DNA from: Roseibium sp.
GTDB lineage: Bacteria > Pseudomonadota > Alphaproteobacteria > Rhizobiales > Stappiaceae
Length of the DNA: 64,000 bases
Assembly (NCBI GenBank): GCA_017643925.1
Contig: JAEPML010000001.1
Span: forward strand, 310,001-374,000
Direction: 5' to 3'
Positions within the stretch are counted from its first letter, which is position 1. Each line of letters opens with the position of its first letter. Of the stretch, positions 17,734 through 27,327 are shown in pieces. The translations under genes were made by a program, and so were the position numbers. The notes under the pieces were generated by a model. It saw nothing but the letters and a program-made list of their open reading frames with translations. It was not told where the DNA came from and made no database searches.

Positions 17734-20694
17734 TTATGTGGCCGGATGCGCTGCGTCCCATTCCCGAAGGGCGCCGGCATCGCGAAGCGTGACATCCGGA
17801 TATTCCGGATCGCTGCCAACCTCCGGCAGGATTTTCCACGACCGGGCGCATTTCTGACCTTCCGCCAACGCCGGGACGACGGCAACACCATTGGTGTCAT
17901 CCAGTGTGAAGGCGTCCGCCGGTGCAGCGTCCGATGTCAGCGTCAACTGGCTCGTGATGGCAATGTCTGCCATGTCCTTGCCTTCAAGGGCTGCCATCAG
18001 CTCAGGATCGGTTACGTGCACGACCGGATGCGCCTCAAGGGATGAGCCGATACGCTTTTCCCGGCGCTCGATCTCAAGCGCACCCGTCACGACACGGCGC
18101 ACGGTCTTGATCTTTGCCCACTTGGCCGCAAGCGCTTCATCTTTCCAGCTTGCCGGAACAACCGGGAACTGTTCCAGATGCACGCAAGCATCCTCCCCGT
18201 AACGGGACACCCAGGTCTCGTCCATGGTGAAAGGCAGCATCGGTGCCATCCAGGTGACGAGGCAGTTGAACAGCTTGTCGATGACGTAGAGCGATGCCTT
18301 GCGGCGGGTCGACGAAGCCGCGTCGCAATAGAGCGCATCCTTGCGGATATCGAAATAGAACGCGGACAGTTCGACCGTCATGAACGTGAACAGCTGATGG
18401 AAGATCTTCTTGTAGTCGAACTCCCAATAGGCGTCGCGGATCATCTCGTCGAGCTCTGCCAGCCGGTGCAGCATCAGCCGTTCCAGCTCCGGCATGTCGT
18501 CATAGGCAACGTCTTCGCCCGTGGCATGGGCCAGCGAACCGAGCATCCAGCGCAGCGTGTTGCGCAGCTTGCGGTAGCTGTCGACATTGGTCTTGATGAT
18601 TTCCTGACCGAGACGCTGGTCTTCCCAGTAATCGGTTGAAGCAACCCAAAGACGCAGGATATCGGCGCCATACTGTTTGATGATGTCCTGCGGGAAGACC
18701 TGGTTCCCCAGTGATTTGGACATCTTGCGTCCGTCTTCGGCCATGGTGAAACCATGTGTCAGGACGGCGTCATAGGGCGCGACACCTCGGGTGCCGCAGC
18801 TTTCCAGCAGGGAAGAATGGAACCAGCCGCGATGCTGGTCGGAGCCTTCCAGGTACAGCACGTAGTCCTTGCCGCCTTCACCCTTGCGTTTCGGGTTGAG
18901 GTCGTCGCGGGTCTCCATGACGAAGGCATGCGTTGAACCGCTGTCGAACCAGACATCAAGAATGTCCGTGACCATGTCCCAGTCATCGGCGCTGTACTCG
19001 TTGCCGAGGAAACGTTCCTTGGCGCCTTCCGCGTACCAGGCATCAGCCCCCTCGGCGGCGAAAGCGTCATAGATGCGGGCGTTGACCGTTTCGTCCTTCA
19101 GAACTTCAGCGCTGTCCTTGTGGATGAACACGGTGATCGGGACGCCCCAGGCGCGCTGCCGGGACAGGACCCAGTCCGGCCGGTTCTCGATCATGGAGCG
19201 CAACCGGTTCTGGCCGCTGCCCGGCACGAAGCGCGTTGCGTCAATCGCATTGAGCGCGCGCGTACGCAGCGTGTCGCCCTCACCGGACAGGGTTTTGTCC
19301 ATATAGACGAACCATTGCGGCGTGTTGCGGAAGATGACCGGCTTCTTGGAGCGCCAGGAATGCGGGTAGGAATGGCTCATCCGGCCAAGACCGATGAGAT
19401 TGCCGCTGTCCTTCAGCTTCTCGATAACCGCCTTGTTGGCCTTGCCCTTCTCGCCCTTGTGGGTGATGACCTCGCAGCCGTCGAAGCCCGGTGCGTCCTT
19501 GGTGTAGAAACCATCGTCAGCAACGGTGAAAGGGATTGCCGTGTTGATGCCCCGGGCTTCCAGGTCTTCACGCTTGGCCATCCAGATCTCGAAATCGTCC
19601 GCGCCATGGCCAGGTGCCGTGTGCACGAAACCTGTACCGGCGTCGTCGGTCACGTGATCGCCGTCCAGCAGGGGCACGTCGAATTCGTAGCCGCCAAGAT
19701 CTAGCTCGGCGAGCGGATGCGCACAGGTCAGGGATGCGAGCTCGTCGGCCGTGACTTCCCGAACACGGTTGAAGTCGGTGATGCGGGCATTCTTGAACAC
19801 GTCTGCAGCCAGGGCATCAGCCAAGATCAGCTGGTCGCCCTGCTGGACCCAGTTGTCGTCCGGCAGTCCTTCCTGGGTGACTTCGTAAAGTCCATAGGAA
19901 ATGCGCGAGGAATAGCAGATTGCGCGGTTGCCCGGGATGGTCCAGGGCGTGGTGGTCCAGATGACAACAGACGCGTCCAGGAGCTGGTCGACGGCTTCGT
20001 CGTCGCTGCCCCCGGCGGTCACGATCGGGAACTTCACCCAGATCATGTCGGACTTGTAGTCCTGGTACTCGATTTCGGCCTCGGCGAGGGCGGTCTTTTC
20101 AACCACCGACCACATGACCGGCTTGGATCCCCGGTAAAGCTGGCCGGACATGGCGAACTTCATCAGTTCCCTGGCAATGATCGCTTCGCTTTCAAAGCGC
20201 ATTGTCAGGTAGGGGTTGTCCCAGTCGCCCTCGATGCCGAGCCGCTTGAACTCCTTGCGCTGGACGTCGATCCAGTGTTCGGCGAACTCACGGCATTCCT
20301 TGCGGAACTCGTTGATCGGCACTTCGTCCTTGTTCTTGCCCTTGGCGCGATACTGTTCCTCGATCTTCCACTCGATCGGCAGGCCGTGGCAGTCCCAGCC
20401 GGGCACGTAGTTGCTCTCGTAGCCCATCATCTGCATTGAGCGGGTGACGATGTCTTTCAGCGTCTTGTTGAGCGCATGGCCGATATGGATGTTGCCGTTG
20501 GCATAGGGTGGGCCGTCATGGAGCACGAACTTGTCTCGGTCTTTGCCCTGTTCGCGCAGCTTCTTGTAGACGTCCAGTTTCTCCCAACGGTCCAGGATTT
20601 GCGGTTCCTTCTTGGGGAGACCCGCCCGCATGGGAAATTCGGTCTTGGGGAGATTGAGCGTTTCGGAATAGTCGCGTTTATCTGTCTCGGTCAT
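17734..20694 (-). CDS. ileS: Isoleucyl-tRNA synthetase
   Basis: About 986 residues; charges tRNA-Ile in the cytoplasm. Class I signatures are present: [12 protein letters not shown] near the N-terminus (HIGH) and [11 protein letters not shown] (KMSKS). The editing domain with [12 protein letters not shown] and the C-terminal anticodon-binding domain are complete. At the C-terminus the zinc-ribbon position reads CARSW, so the second Cys of a CxxC is absent, a state I recall from other Rhizobiales. I chose ATG 20694 ([10 protein letters not shown]) because residues upstream to 20985 do not resemble the family; the ribosome-binding site is weak. First gene of the ileS-lspA-lipoprotein transcript. 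Confidence 0.96.
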   Translation of the reverse strand: MTETDKRDYSETLNLPKTEFPMRAGLPKKEPQILDRWEKLDVYKKLREQGKDRDKFVLHDGPPYANGNIHIGHALNKTLKDIVTRSMQMMGYESNYVPGWDCHGLPIEWKIEEQYRAKGKNKDEVPINEFRKECREFAEHWIDVQRKEFKRLGIEGDWDNPYLTMRFESEAIIARELMKFAMSGQLYRGSKPVMWSVVEKTALAEAEIEYQDYKSDMIWVKFPIVTAGGSDDEAVDQLLDASVVIWTTTPWTIPGNRAICYSSRISYGLYEVTQEGLPDDNWVQQGDQLILADALAADVFKNARITDFNRVREVTADELASLTCAHPLAELDLGGYEFDVPLLDGDHVTDDAGTGFVHTAPGHGADDFEIWMAKREDLEARGINTAIPFTVADDGFYTKDAPGFDGCEVITHKGEKGKANKAVIEKLKDSGNLIGLGRMSHSYPHSWRSKKPVIFRNTPQWFVYMDKTLSGEGDTLRTRALNAIDATRFVPGSGQNRLRSMIENRPDWVLSRQRAWGVPITVFIHKDSAEVLKDETVNARIYDAFAAEGADAWYAEGAKERFLGNEYSADDWDMVTDILDVWFDSGSTHAFVMETRDDLNPKRKGEGGKDYVLYLEGSDQHRGWFHSSLLESCGTRGVAPYDAVLTHGFTMAEDGRKMSKSLGNQVFPQDIIKQYGADILRLWVASTDYWEDQRLGQEIIKTNVDSYRKLRNTLRWMLGSLAHATGEDVAYDDMPELERLMLHRLAELDEMIRDAYWEFDYKKIFHQLFTFMTVELSAFYFDIRKDALYCDAASSTRRKASLYVIDKLFNCLVTWMAPMLPFTMDETWVSRYGEDACVHLEQFPVVPASWKDEALAAKWAKIKTVRRVVTGALEIERREKRIGSSLEAHPVVHVTDPELMAALEGKDMADIAITSQLTLTSDAAPADAFTLDDTNGVAVVPALAEGQKCARSWKILPEVGSDPEYPDVTLRDAGALREWDAAHPAT

Positions 20695-21034
20695 CGTAAA
20701 GTCGATCCGGTCGCGCGGGTCTCGATAGCCCGCATTCATGAATAAGGGGACGTGCAGGCCAGTTTCCAGCCAGCAGTCAGAACAGGAAGATCCCGGTCCC
20801 TGGCGCCGCGTCTCCGCGTCAGCCGAAGGCCGGGCTAGTAATTCGCGTGATCGCGATTGCCGGAAAGCCAGCAAATATGTGGGCCACATGATGCATGGCA
20901 TGGGACATAGCAGCACTTGACGCGCGAATAAAGATCTTCCGGCGCTTCCTGCATCAAATGGCCTGCAATAGTGCTGAATAGGCACAACAAATCAGGCAGG
21001 TAACCGAATATAGATATCTGTCTGCCAAGACTGC
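20695..21034. other. Divergent intergenic region ileS / GT87-like gene
   Basis: 340 bases between two divergent starts. It should contain the ileS promoter and leader on the minus strand and the promoter of the GT87-like gene on the plus strand. I looked for a T-box or other leader structure and saw none. No credible small gene is present. Confidence 0.4.
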
Positions 21035-22348
21035 ATGGATGAGTTGAAGCCACGGTCAGGAAGTTCGACGTTAATGGCACTTGCAGATGAAAGCGAAGCC
21101 CGGCCCGGTTTGATGGCAACCCTTTGGCAGCGTGGCGTGCGGTCCGGCGACTGGCTGACCTGGGATCGGATCGGGTTTGCAGGCCTGTGTTCAGGTGTTG
21201 GCCTGACGCTCGGGCTCATCTGGATGCTGGCAATTCCCAACAGTTTCGGCTCACCCAATGGCATCGTCCTCATGGACTATCTGAGTTTCTGGCTGGCCGG
21301 TCAGCAGGCGCTGCAGGGAACGCCCGAACTGGCTTACATTCCGGCGGAGTTCGCTGTAATCCAGAAGGAACTGTCAGGCACCGACACCGTCTTCGGCTTC
21401 TTTTATCCGCCCACTTTTCAGCTGCTGCAGAGCCTGTTCGCGTTCCTGCCATACAAGCTGGCATTTGCCGCCTTCGTCGTTGTGACAACAGGGCTGTTGT
21501 GCGTAGCGTGCCGGATGATTACGGGAAACTGGCTGTTCGCCCTCTGCCTGGTTCTGGTTCCGGCCTGTGCAAACAACGCTTTTCATGGACAGAATGCGGC
21601 CCTGACCGCTGCGCTTTACGCCTTTTTTCTCATCGGCGTGGAACGCAATCGCCTCATATGGGCCGGTATTGCCCTTGGGGTTCTGACCATCAAGCCACAA
21701 CTGGGCATCCTGATACCCATTGCCTTGATCGCGAGCCAGAACTGGCGGACCTTTCTGAGCGCATCGGTGACAACCCTCGCATTCGCCGCAGCAAGCGCGG
21801 CGGTTCTGGGATTGGGCGTGTGGCAGGTTTTCTGGGAGCAGGCCCCCGTCGCCTCAGCCATGATGGAACTCGGTGGCGTCGAATGGGGCAAGATGATTTC
21901 CGTCTATGGCAGCGCGCGCCTGATGGGTGCCGGTCACCTGACCGCCATGAGTGTTCAGGCGGTTTTTGCCCTGTGTTCGGCTGCGTGCGTCTGGCTGGCC
22001 TGGCGGCGCAGCACTGACATGACGGTCAGGGCCCTTGTTCTTGTCGGTGGGGCGTTGCTCGTGACGCCCTTTGCCTTGTCTTACGACCTCACTTTGCTGA
22101 TCGTTCCCTGCGCTTTCCTGATCCGCGAGGGTCTCAAGGACGGCTTCCTTGCCTTTGAGAAAGTCACTTTGTTCCTGGTGATCGGTCTGTCCGCCTCAAC
22201 CAGCCCGCTGGCAATCTGGCTTGGTCTGCCGGTGGCGCCGCTCTTGCCGCTTCTGGTGCTGTTGCTTGGCATGCGTCGTCTCGGTTCGGCGCACTCCGGG
22301 TCCGAAGTCACGGGAATTGACGGGAAAACCGAGGCTGTCTCAGGCTGA
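21035..22348 (+). CDS. DUF2029 / GT87 family integral membrane protein
   Basis: About 437 residues with ten or more hydrophobic helices. The conserved pattern of the GT87 family is visible: an early acidic motif after the first helix (MDYLSFWLAGQQA), the periplasmic FFYPPTFQLLQSLFAFLP segment and the later GVLTIKPQLGILIP motif. Family members are polyprenyl-phosphate-sugar-dependent mannosyltransferases in actinobacteria; in alphaproteobacteria the donor and acceptor are mostly undetermined. The frame starts at ATG 21035, but the ATG at 21074 has AGGAAG ten bases upstream and may be the true start. It ends by overlapping the convergent EamA gene by nine bases. Confidence 0.75.
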   Translation: MDELKPRSGSSTLMALADESEARPGLMATLWQRGVRSGDWLTWDRIGFAGLCSGVGLTLGLIWMLAIPNSFGSPNGIVLMDYLSFWLAGQQALQGTPELAYIPAEFAVIQKELSGTDTVFGFFYPPTFQLLQSLFAFLPYKLAFAAFVVVTTGLLCVACRMITGNWLFALCLVLVPACANNAFHGQNAALTAALYAFFLIGVERNRLIWAGIALGVLTIKPQLGILIPIALIASQNWRTFLSASVTTLAFAAASAAVLGLGVWQVFWEQAPVASAMMELGGVEWGKMISVYGSARLMGAGHLTAMSVQAVFALCSAACVWLAWRRSTDMTVRALVLVGGALLVTPFALSYDLTLLIVPCAFLIREGLKDGFLAFEKVTLFLVIGLSASTSPLAIWLGLPVAPLLPLLVLLLGMRRLGSAHSGSEVTGIDGKTEAVSG

Positions 22349-23266
22349 ACGGGCACGCCTGGCCAAGCGCTCGCGGTGCGCGATGTAAAGACCACTGCCG
22401 ACGATCAGGGCAATGCCCAGCCAGGTCGGCCCATCGGGAAAGTCTGAAAAAACCAGGTAGCCGAACAGGGTCGCGCTGACGATCTCGATATATTGCAACG
22501 GGGCCAGAAGGCTGGCGCTGCCGCGCTGAAACGCTGCGACCACAAGACCATGCGCGGCAAAGGAGATCAGTCCGATCAGGGCGAGCAGTCCGACCTGATA
22601 TGGCGTTGGCACAACGAAAGCGATTCCTTCAATGCCAGCCAGATTGCCCGCCAGCAGTGCCGTACCGAGCATCAGCGCGCCGGACAACCCCGCGCCGAAC
22701 TGGATGGTCAACAGATCGTCCTCCACCGGGTAGAGGCGGTTGAGCAAAAGATAAAATGAAAACAGGAAGGCGGTGGCAACGGGCAGCAGACTGACCAGGC
22801 CGATTTCGGCGAGGTTGGGCCGCAGAATGACGATGGCGCCCAGGAGCCCCACAAGGATCGCCCCGATCCGCCGGATACCGACCTGTTCCTTCAGGATCAG
22901 CGCCGCGAGGATGGTCAAAACCATCGGCTCGATGAAAAAGATTGAAATGGCGGTTGCGACAGACATGAACTTGACCGCCGTGAAAAAACACAAGGAAGCG
23001 GCAGCCAGCAGAACGCCTCTCAGGAAATTGACAACAGGCTGCTTGCCGCGCATGCGCAACAGGCGCCCGGCCACAATGGCCAGAACGAGGCAGATCAGAA
23101 ACTGAAAGAAGAACCGCCCGAACGTGACCTCGAGCGGGGGCAGGGTGGCCGACAGATACTTTGCGATAATGTCCATCACGGGGACGATCAGCATCGCGAC
23201 GGTCATGAGGAAAATGGCATAGAGCGGGTTCTGGTCGACCCCGGTCGACGCGGCAGGCCGCGTCAC
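22340..23266 (-). CDS. EamA family (DMT superfamily) transporter
   Basis: 308 residues with ten predicted membrane helices in two EamA repeats (first from YAIFLMTVAMLIVPVMDIIAK, second from VATAFLFSFYLLLNRL). These inner-membrane carriers export metabolites or amino acids; the substrate cannot be told. The ATG at 23266 overlaps the ribF stop in an ATGA arrangement, so the two are translationally coupled. The 3' end overlaps the convergent GT87-like gene. Confidence 0.88.
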   Translation of the reverse strand: MTRPAASTGVDQNPLYAIFLMTVAMLIVPVMDIIAKYLSATLPPLEVTFGRFFFQFLICLVLAIVAGRLLRMRGKQPVVNFLRGVLLAAASLCFFTAVKFMSVATAISIFFIEPMVLTILAALILKEQVGIRRIGAILVGLLGAIVILRPNLAEIGLVSLLPVATAFLFSFYLLLNRLYPVEDDLLTIQFGAGLSGALMLGTALLAGNLAGIEGIAFVVPTPYQVGLLALIGLISFAAHGLVVAAFQRGSASLLAPLQYIEIVSATLFGYLVFSDFPDGPTWLGIALIVGSGLYIAHRERLARRARSA

Positions 23267-24261
23267 GCAGTGAAATCCAGAAGCTTGTGATCTATTTCGG
23301 AGAGCGGCTGAACGGAGGCAATCGCAGCCCTGGCTTCCTCGCTGTCCCTGTCCATCTGGGCCACCAGGGCATCCACGGTTTCAAAGCTCTCTTCGCCGCG
23401 CAGCCGGCTGATGATGTGTACCCGCAGGTCCTGATCGTAGAGGTCACCTTTGAAGTCGAACAGGTGGACCTCGAAAAGCGGCTGGCCGTTGTCGAAGGTC
23501 GGGCGGCGCCCATAACTGGCAACGCCATCAAACCAGCCATCTGCGGTTTTGACCTTGACCGCATAGATCCCCTGGAGGAGCGGGCAGTTCTCGCCGAGCT
23601 GCAGGTTGGCAGTGGGGTAGCCAAGGTCCCGGCCGCGTTTGTCCCCATGCTGCACCTTGGCTTCAAAGAACCATCGGTAGCCAAGCAGAGCGTTGGCCTG
23701 GGCAATGTCGCCCTGCCCGAGGCTGTCGCGAATACGTGTGGACGAGATGACGTCGGCACCTTCGTCTTCTTCCTGCTGGACAATCGTCACGCCGAAACCA
23801 TGTTCGGCACCGGCTGAGCGCAGGTAGTCGGGTGTTCCCTTACGCGCGCGGCCGAAGTGGAAATCATATCCGGTCACGGCATGAGAAATCTCGAGCGTAT
23901 CGATCAGAATGTCCTGCACGAAGGCATGCGCCTCCATTCCGGCAAATTCCCTTGTAAACGGAAGGATCAACGCTCCGTCCAGACCACATACCCGAAGCAC
24001 CTCGAGTTTGAGGGACGGGGGCGTCAGCCTGTAGACGGGATTGGTGGGGTTGAAGACAGTACGCGGATGCGGCTCGAAGCTCATTGCGAAGACGGGGTGG
24101 TGCGTTCCATGCCCGAGGCCGAAGGCTGCATCAAGCACCGCACGATGTCCGCGGTGAACACCATCAAAATTCCCGATCGCCACGATGCCACCTTTCAGGA
24201 CATCGGGGAAAGCGTCCAGACTTTCGGCAATCAGGAATTCGGAGATTTCGGACGAAGGCAT
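23263..24261 (-). CDS. ribF: Bifunctional riboflavin kinase / FAD synthetase
   Basis: 332 residues. The N-terminal nucleotidyltransferase (FAD synthetase) domain has the HIGH-like motif GNFDGVHRGHRAVL and the downstream SSTRIRD motif. The C-terminal riboflavin kinase domain carries GRDLGYPTANLQL and GIYAVKV. It turns riboflavin into FMN and FAD in the cytoplasm. The start is ATG 24261, where family similarity begins; the open frame continues to 24384 without support. It is coupled by a 4-base overlap to the downstream EamA transporter. No FMN riboswitch is visible upstream. Confidence 0.95.
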   Translation of the reverse strand: MPSSEISEFLIAESLDAFPDVLKGGIVAIGNFDGVHRGHRAVLDAAFGLGHGTHHPVFAMSFEPHPRTVFNPTNPVYRLTPPSLKLEVLRVCGLDGALILPFTREFAGMEAHAFVQDILIDTLEISHAVTGYDFHFGRARKGTPDYLRSAGAEHGFGVTIVQQEEDEGADVISSTRIRDSLGQGDIAQANALLGYRWFFEAKVQHGDKRGRDLGYPTANLQLGENCPLLQGIYAVKVKTADGWFDGVASYGRRPTFDNGQPLFEVHLFDFKGDLYDQDLRVHIISRLRGEESFETVDALVAQMDRDSEEARAAIASVQPLSEIDHKLLDFTA

Positions 24262-24464
24262 TCGGCAGACCTTAAAGCGATGAAACAACCAGGCCTGGGC
24301 AGGCCCGAGAAAGGAATTGGCGCATGACGTCGACCGAAGCAGGAACAACCGCACCGGTGGCGAAACTGCCGCCAAGAGGGGCAAAGGTCAAGATCAGCTG
24401 AGCGGGAAGTCTCAGACTGTCAGGGAGGTGTCGCGGAAGCAGCGGAGGCGCGAACAGGCCCTGG

Positions 24465-25859
24465 CTAGGCGTCGTCCTTCGCCGGTTTCGCTGGCGGAAT
24501 GTCGGTAAAAAGCCTTCTGCCTGGTGTCTCCAGCCAGACACTCAGGATGTCCTGCATTTTAGGCGGGACCGGTTTCTGTTCCGATATCCAGCTTTCCACC
24601 GTGGGCAGCGGGACGCCGCTCGCTTCTGCAAACTGGACGGCATCGCGCTGTTTTTCACCAAGCGCCGATGACAATCCAACCCCCCAGCGATCCGCATCCG
24701 GGTCCTGGTTCTTGAACCACTTGTCGGCCGCCGCCTTGATCGACTGGATGGCCTGCTCGGAAAAGAGCCCTGAAATGATTGCTATGAACGAGATGAAGAA
24801 CGGGCTGAGCGTCGCACTTCCGGATTGGGTTGAAGGATCGGTGAGAAACAGAACCCCGGCCTTGGCCAGGACATAGATGGAAAGTGCGGTGATGGCCCCG
24901 AACCAGGGGCGAGAGAAAAAGAACGCCGCGTTCAGATGCTCGTCGTACTTGCACTGGTATTTTTCCCGGCGGAAGTAAAGCTGGGTGATGAAGATCGTGC
25001 TTCCGAGAACTCCCATGGCCAGGACCAGGAACAGAACCAGCACCTCAGCCGGCATGATTGCGAGATTGTATGGCAGCTTCCAGAGAATGTTCTTCAAAGA
25101 CGAAAACTCGGAAACCGCGTCCTGGAGGAGAGATTTTTCGCTTTCGTCAAGCTGGTCGAACGGTTGTGTGGAACTGATGGTGCCGTAAACCCCGGCGCGG
25201 ATCTGATCCGAGATTGCCTTCAGAGCGAAACGGTAGGCGTCAACTTCTGCCCGTGTTTCTGCCTCGTTCCGTTTCGTGCCGCCGAGGTTTCGAAACACGT
25301 CGTCGCCGCGTTTGTGGCGCAGCTCCAGATCCTTGAGCGTATTCTTGTGCTCGTCGGAAAGGGAATATCCGTCCAGTTGTTGAGCGACGTCGTCGTAGAG
25401 GATCTTCACGCTGAGATGATGCTTTTCCAGCGGGACAAAGGAAAAATCCTCGTAGCTGGTTTCAACACTCGTTTTGAACGCCCTGATGTCCTGGTAATAG
25501 GGATCGAATATCTGGGTATATTCCCTGTCCAGCTGGATGCGCCTTGCCACGATGCCGTCGAGCCGGTCCTGCATCTGCTGCAGCACTCTGAGCCGGTTTT
25601 CCAGGATGTTCTTTTCGACCGAGTAGACATTTGAAAGTTCGATCAGTCTCCAGATCGACAATCGGGTGTCGCTGATATTCACATACTGGATGCGCGACTG
25701 AATCTGGTAGCTGCTGAGCATCAGGATCGAAATCGAGATGGTGGCCACGTAGAGCAACACGAGCCAGATTCCAATCACCAGGTTGGAAGCAGTCTTTCCA
25801 ACCCGTTTTTCCCTGCGGGCCTTTCTGGCCACGCCACCTTCCGCAACAGTCTCGGACAT
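24465..25859 (-). CDS. Four-helix membrane protein with C-terminal HTH-like segment
   Basis: 464 residues, no family recognised. A membrane helix at about 27-48 is followed by a largely helical domain of some 210 residues (coiled-coil-like around 80-110 and 240-260), then helices at about 267-294, 316-340 and 351-367 and a soluble tail of about 95 residues. With a basic N-terminus inside, the 210-residue domain would be periplasmic and the tail cytoplasmic. Residues about 405-450 (RDAVQFAEASGVPLPTVESW, then VPPKMQDILSVWLE) read like a Cro/CI-type helix-turn-helix. GGAGG lies five bases before ATG 25859. A membrane sensor-regulator is possible but is inference. Monocistronic as far as visible. 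Confidence 0.6.
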   Translation of the reverse strand: MSETVAEGGVARKARREKRVGKTASNLVIGIWLVLLYVATISISILMLSSYQIQSRIQYVNISDTRLSIWRLIELSNVYSVEKNILENRLRVLQQMQDRLDGIVARRIQLDREYTQIFDPYYQDIRAFKTSVETSYEDFSFVPLEKHHLSVKILYDDVAQQLDGYSLSDEHKNTLKDLELRHKRGDDVFRNLGGTKRNEAETRAEVDAYRFALKAISDQIRAGVYGTISSTQPFDQLDESEKSLLQDAVSEFSSLKNILWKLPYNLAIMPAEVLVLFLVLAMGVLGSTIFITQLYFRREKYQCKYDEHLNAAFFFSRPWFGAITALSIYVLAKAGVLFLTDPSTQSGSATLSPFFISFIAIISGLFSEQAIQSIKAAADKWFKNQDPDADRWGVGLSSALGEKQRDAVQFAEASGVPLPTVESWISEQKPVPPKMQDILSVWLETPGRRLFTDIPPAKPAKDDA

Positions 25860-26073
25860 CGGCCCCTCCGGATCACACGAGACATATCTGGATACGTTCC
25901 ACTAAACTAAACTATGGAATTGGGCAGCGATCAACTTTTGCGTAATTTTTTAAGAAGTTAAACCTGTAGGTGTGTTCGGGTTGCATTTGGCCGGGTCGCG
26001 AGGTCACGAAGACTGTGCAGGGACCCGGCCGGTATTCTCGAGGCAGGCTGACCAGCAAGAAGCTGGCAGAGAG

Positions 26074-26520
26074 TTAAAGCCCGGACCGGTCGTCGTCGCG
26101 GCTCGGGACCTTGACCAGGGCTTCGCCTTCCAGAACCACGGTATCTTCCACGCTGCAGACACAGGAAAGGCGCGCGCGATTGCCGCGTTCAATCAATTCC
26201 TCCACCGTCACCGTGACCTTGACGTCGTCGCCAATCCGGACCGGGGCCTTGAAGTTCAGGGTCTGGGAGAGATAGATCGCGCCGGGACCGGGCAAACGGG
26301 TGCCCAGAACGGCGGAAATGAGACTCGCGGTATAAAGACCATGTGCAATTCTGGTCTTGAAGGGCGTACGCGCCGCGAAGTGTTCCGACAGGTGAATCGG
26401 GTTGCGGTCACCTGAAACTTCCGCGAAACCGACAACATCTGAAGAGCTCACATGTTTAACAAGTTCTTCACGCATACCGGTTTTTAGGTCTTCGAAACAA
26501 AGGTTTTGTAGTTCCAACAT
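26074..26520 (-). CDS. MaoC family (R)-specific enoyl-CoA hydratase
   Basis: 148 residues, the usual size of a single hot-dog MaoC-like hydratase. The active-site motif GDRNPIHLSEHFA holds the catalytic Asp and His, followed by IAHGLYTASLISAVLG. Such enzymes (PhaJ type) hydrate trans-2-enoyl-CoA to (R)-3-hydroxyacyl-CoA and may link beta-oxidation to polyhydroxyalkanoate synthesis. No pha genes are in the window, so that role is an inference. Single gene between the HTH-tailed membrane protein and the cheY promoter. Confidence 0.85.
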   Translation of the reverse strand: MLELQNLCFEDLKTGMREELVKHVSSSDVVGFAEVSGDRNPIHLSEHFAARTPFKTRIAHGLYTASLISAVLGTRLPGPGAIYLSQTLNFKAPVRIGDDVKVTVTVEELIERGNRARLSCVCSVEDTVVLEGEALVKVPSRDDDRSGL

Positions 26521-26769
26521 TGTGATTTCCGCCCTGAATAGTCGCTTTCAAGCTGGCCGAACGCTAGGCGGAGCAAGGTTTTCTGGCAATTGTGCTTTGG
26601 GCGAAGAAAAAAACCGCGCCTTATTAACGGTCTTTTCAGGGGCAGCCCTTAAATTGTTTTGAGTGTGGGGAGGTGAGGACACAAACTGTGTTGCTCTCCT
26701 TCAAAGTCATATCGCGTTTCCAACGGCCCACGGCCAGGGGCCGCGCCAATTGACAGTATGGAGTAGACA

Positions 26770-27153
26770 ATGGCCCTTGATCTTCAGATGCCGGTCCTCG
26801 TGGTCGATGACTACAAAACGATGATTCGCATCATTCGGAACCTTCTGAAACAGCTTGGTTTCGAGGACATCGACGACGCCGCGGACGGCACCGAAGCATT
26901 GGAAAAAATGAAGCAGCGCCGTTATGGCCTGGTGATTTCCGATTGGAACATGGAGCCGATGACCGGTTACGAACTGTTGAAGCAGGTTCGCGCCGACAGC
27001 GGTCTCAGCAAGACACCATTCATCATGGTGACGGCTGAATCCAAGACAGAGAATGTGATCGCCGCCAAGAAGGCCGGCGTGAACAACTACATCGTGAAAC
27101 CGTTCAATGCGCAGACATTGAAGGGCAAGATCGAAGCCGTCTTCTCCGAATAA
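26770..27153 (+). CDS. cheY: Chemotaxis response regulator CheY
   Basis: 127-residue stand-alone receiver. All catalytic residues are present: acidic pair D13/D14, phosphoacceptor D58 in ISDWNM, T88 in VTAE and K110 in VKPF. Phosphorylated CheY binds the flagellar switch protein FliM and changes rotation. GGAG lies six bases before the ATG. It is followed 174 bases later by a CheZ-family phosphatase, which supports a chemotaxis role rather than a general receiver. Confidence 0.9.
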   Translation: MALDLQMPVLVVDDYKTMIRIIRNLLKQLGFEDIDDAADGTEALEKMKQRRYGLVISDWNMEPMTGYELLKQVRADSGLSKTPFIMVTAESKTENVIAAKKAGVNNYIVKPFNAQTLKGKIEAVFSE

Positions 27154-27327
27154 TTTCTCGCATCAGGCGGGGCAGCGTTGGGGGCTACTCCGCCGGTGTG
27201 GATTGGATGATCGGATTGGACCGGGACTGCGGGGGACGCAGTCTTCAGGCCGATACCGGGAATCCGGAAAGAAAACGCTGTTCTCAAACGGCTTTTCGGG
27301 GGGCTTTCATGGAGAGAGGCGGAGTTC

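Noticed and set aside
20695..21034. Possible T-box or other riboswitch leader upstream of ileS
   Set aside because: No T-box core or specifier hairpin was visible, and T-boxes are not expected in alphaproteobacteria.
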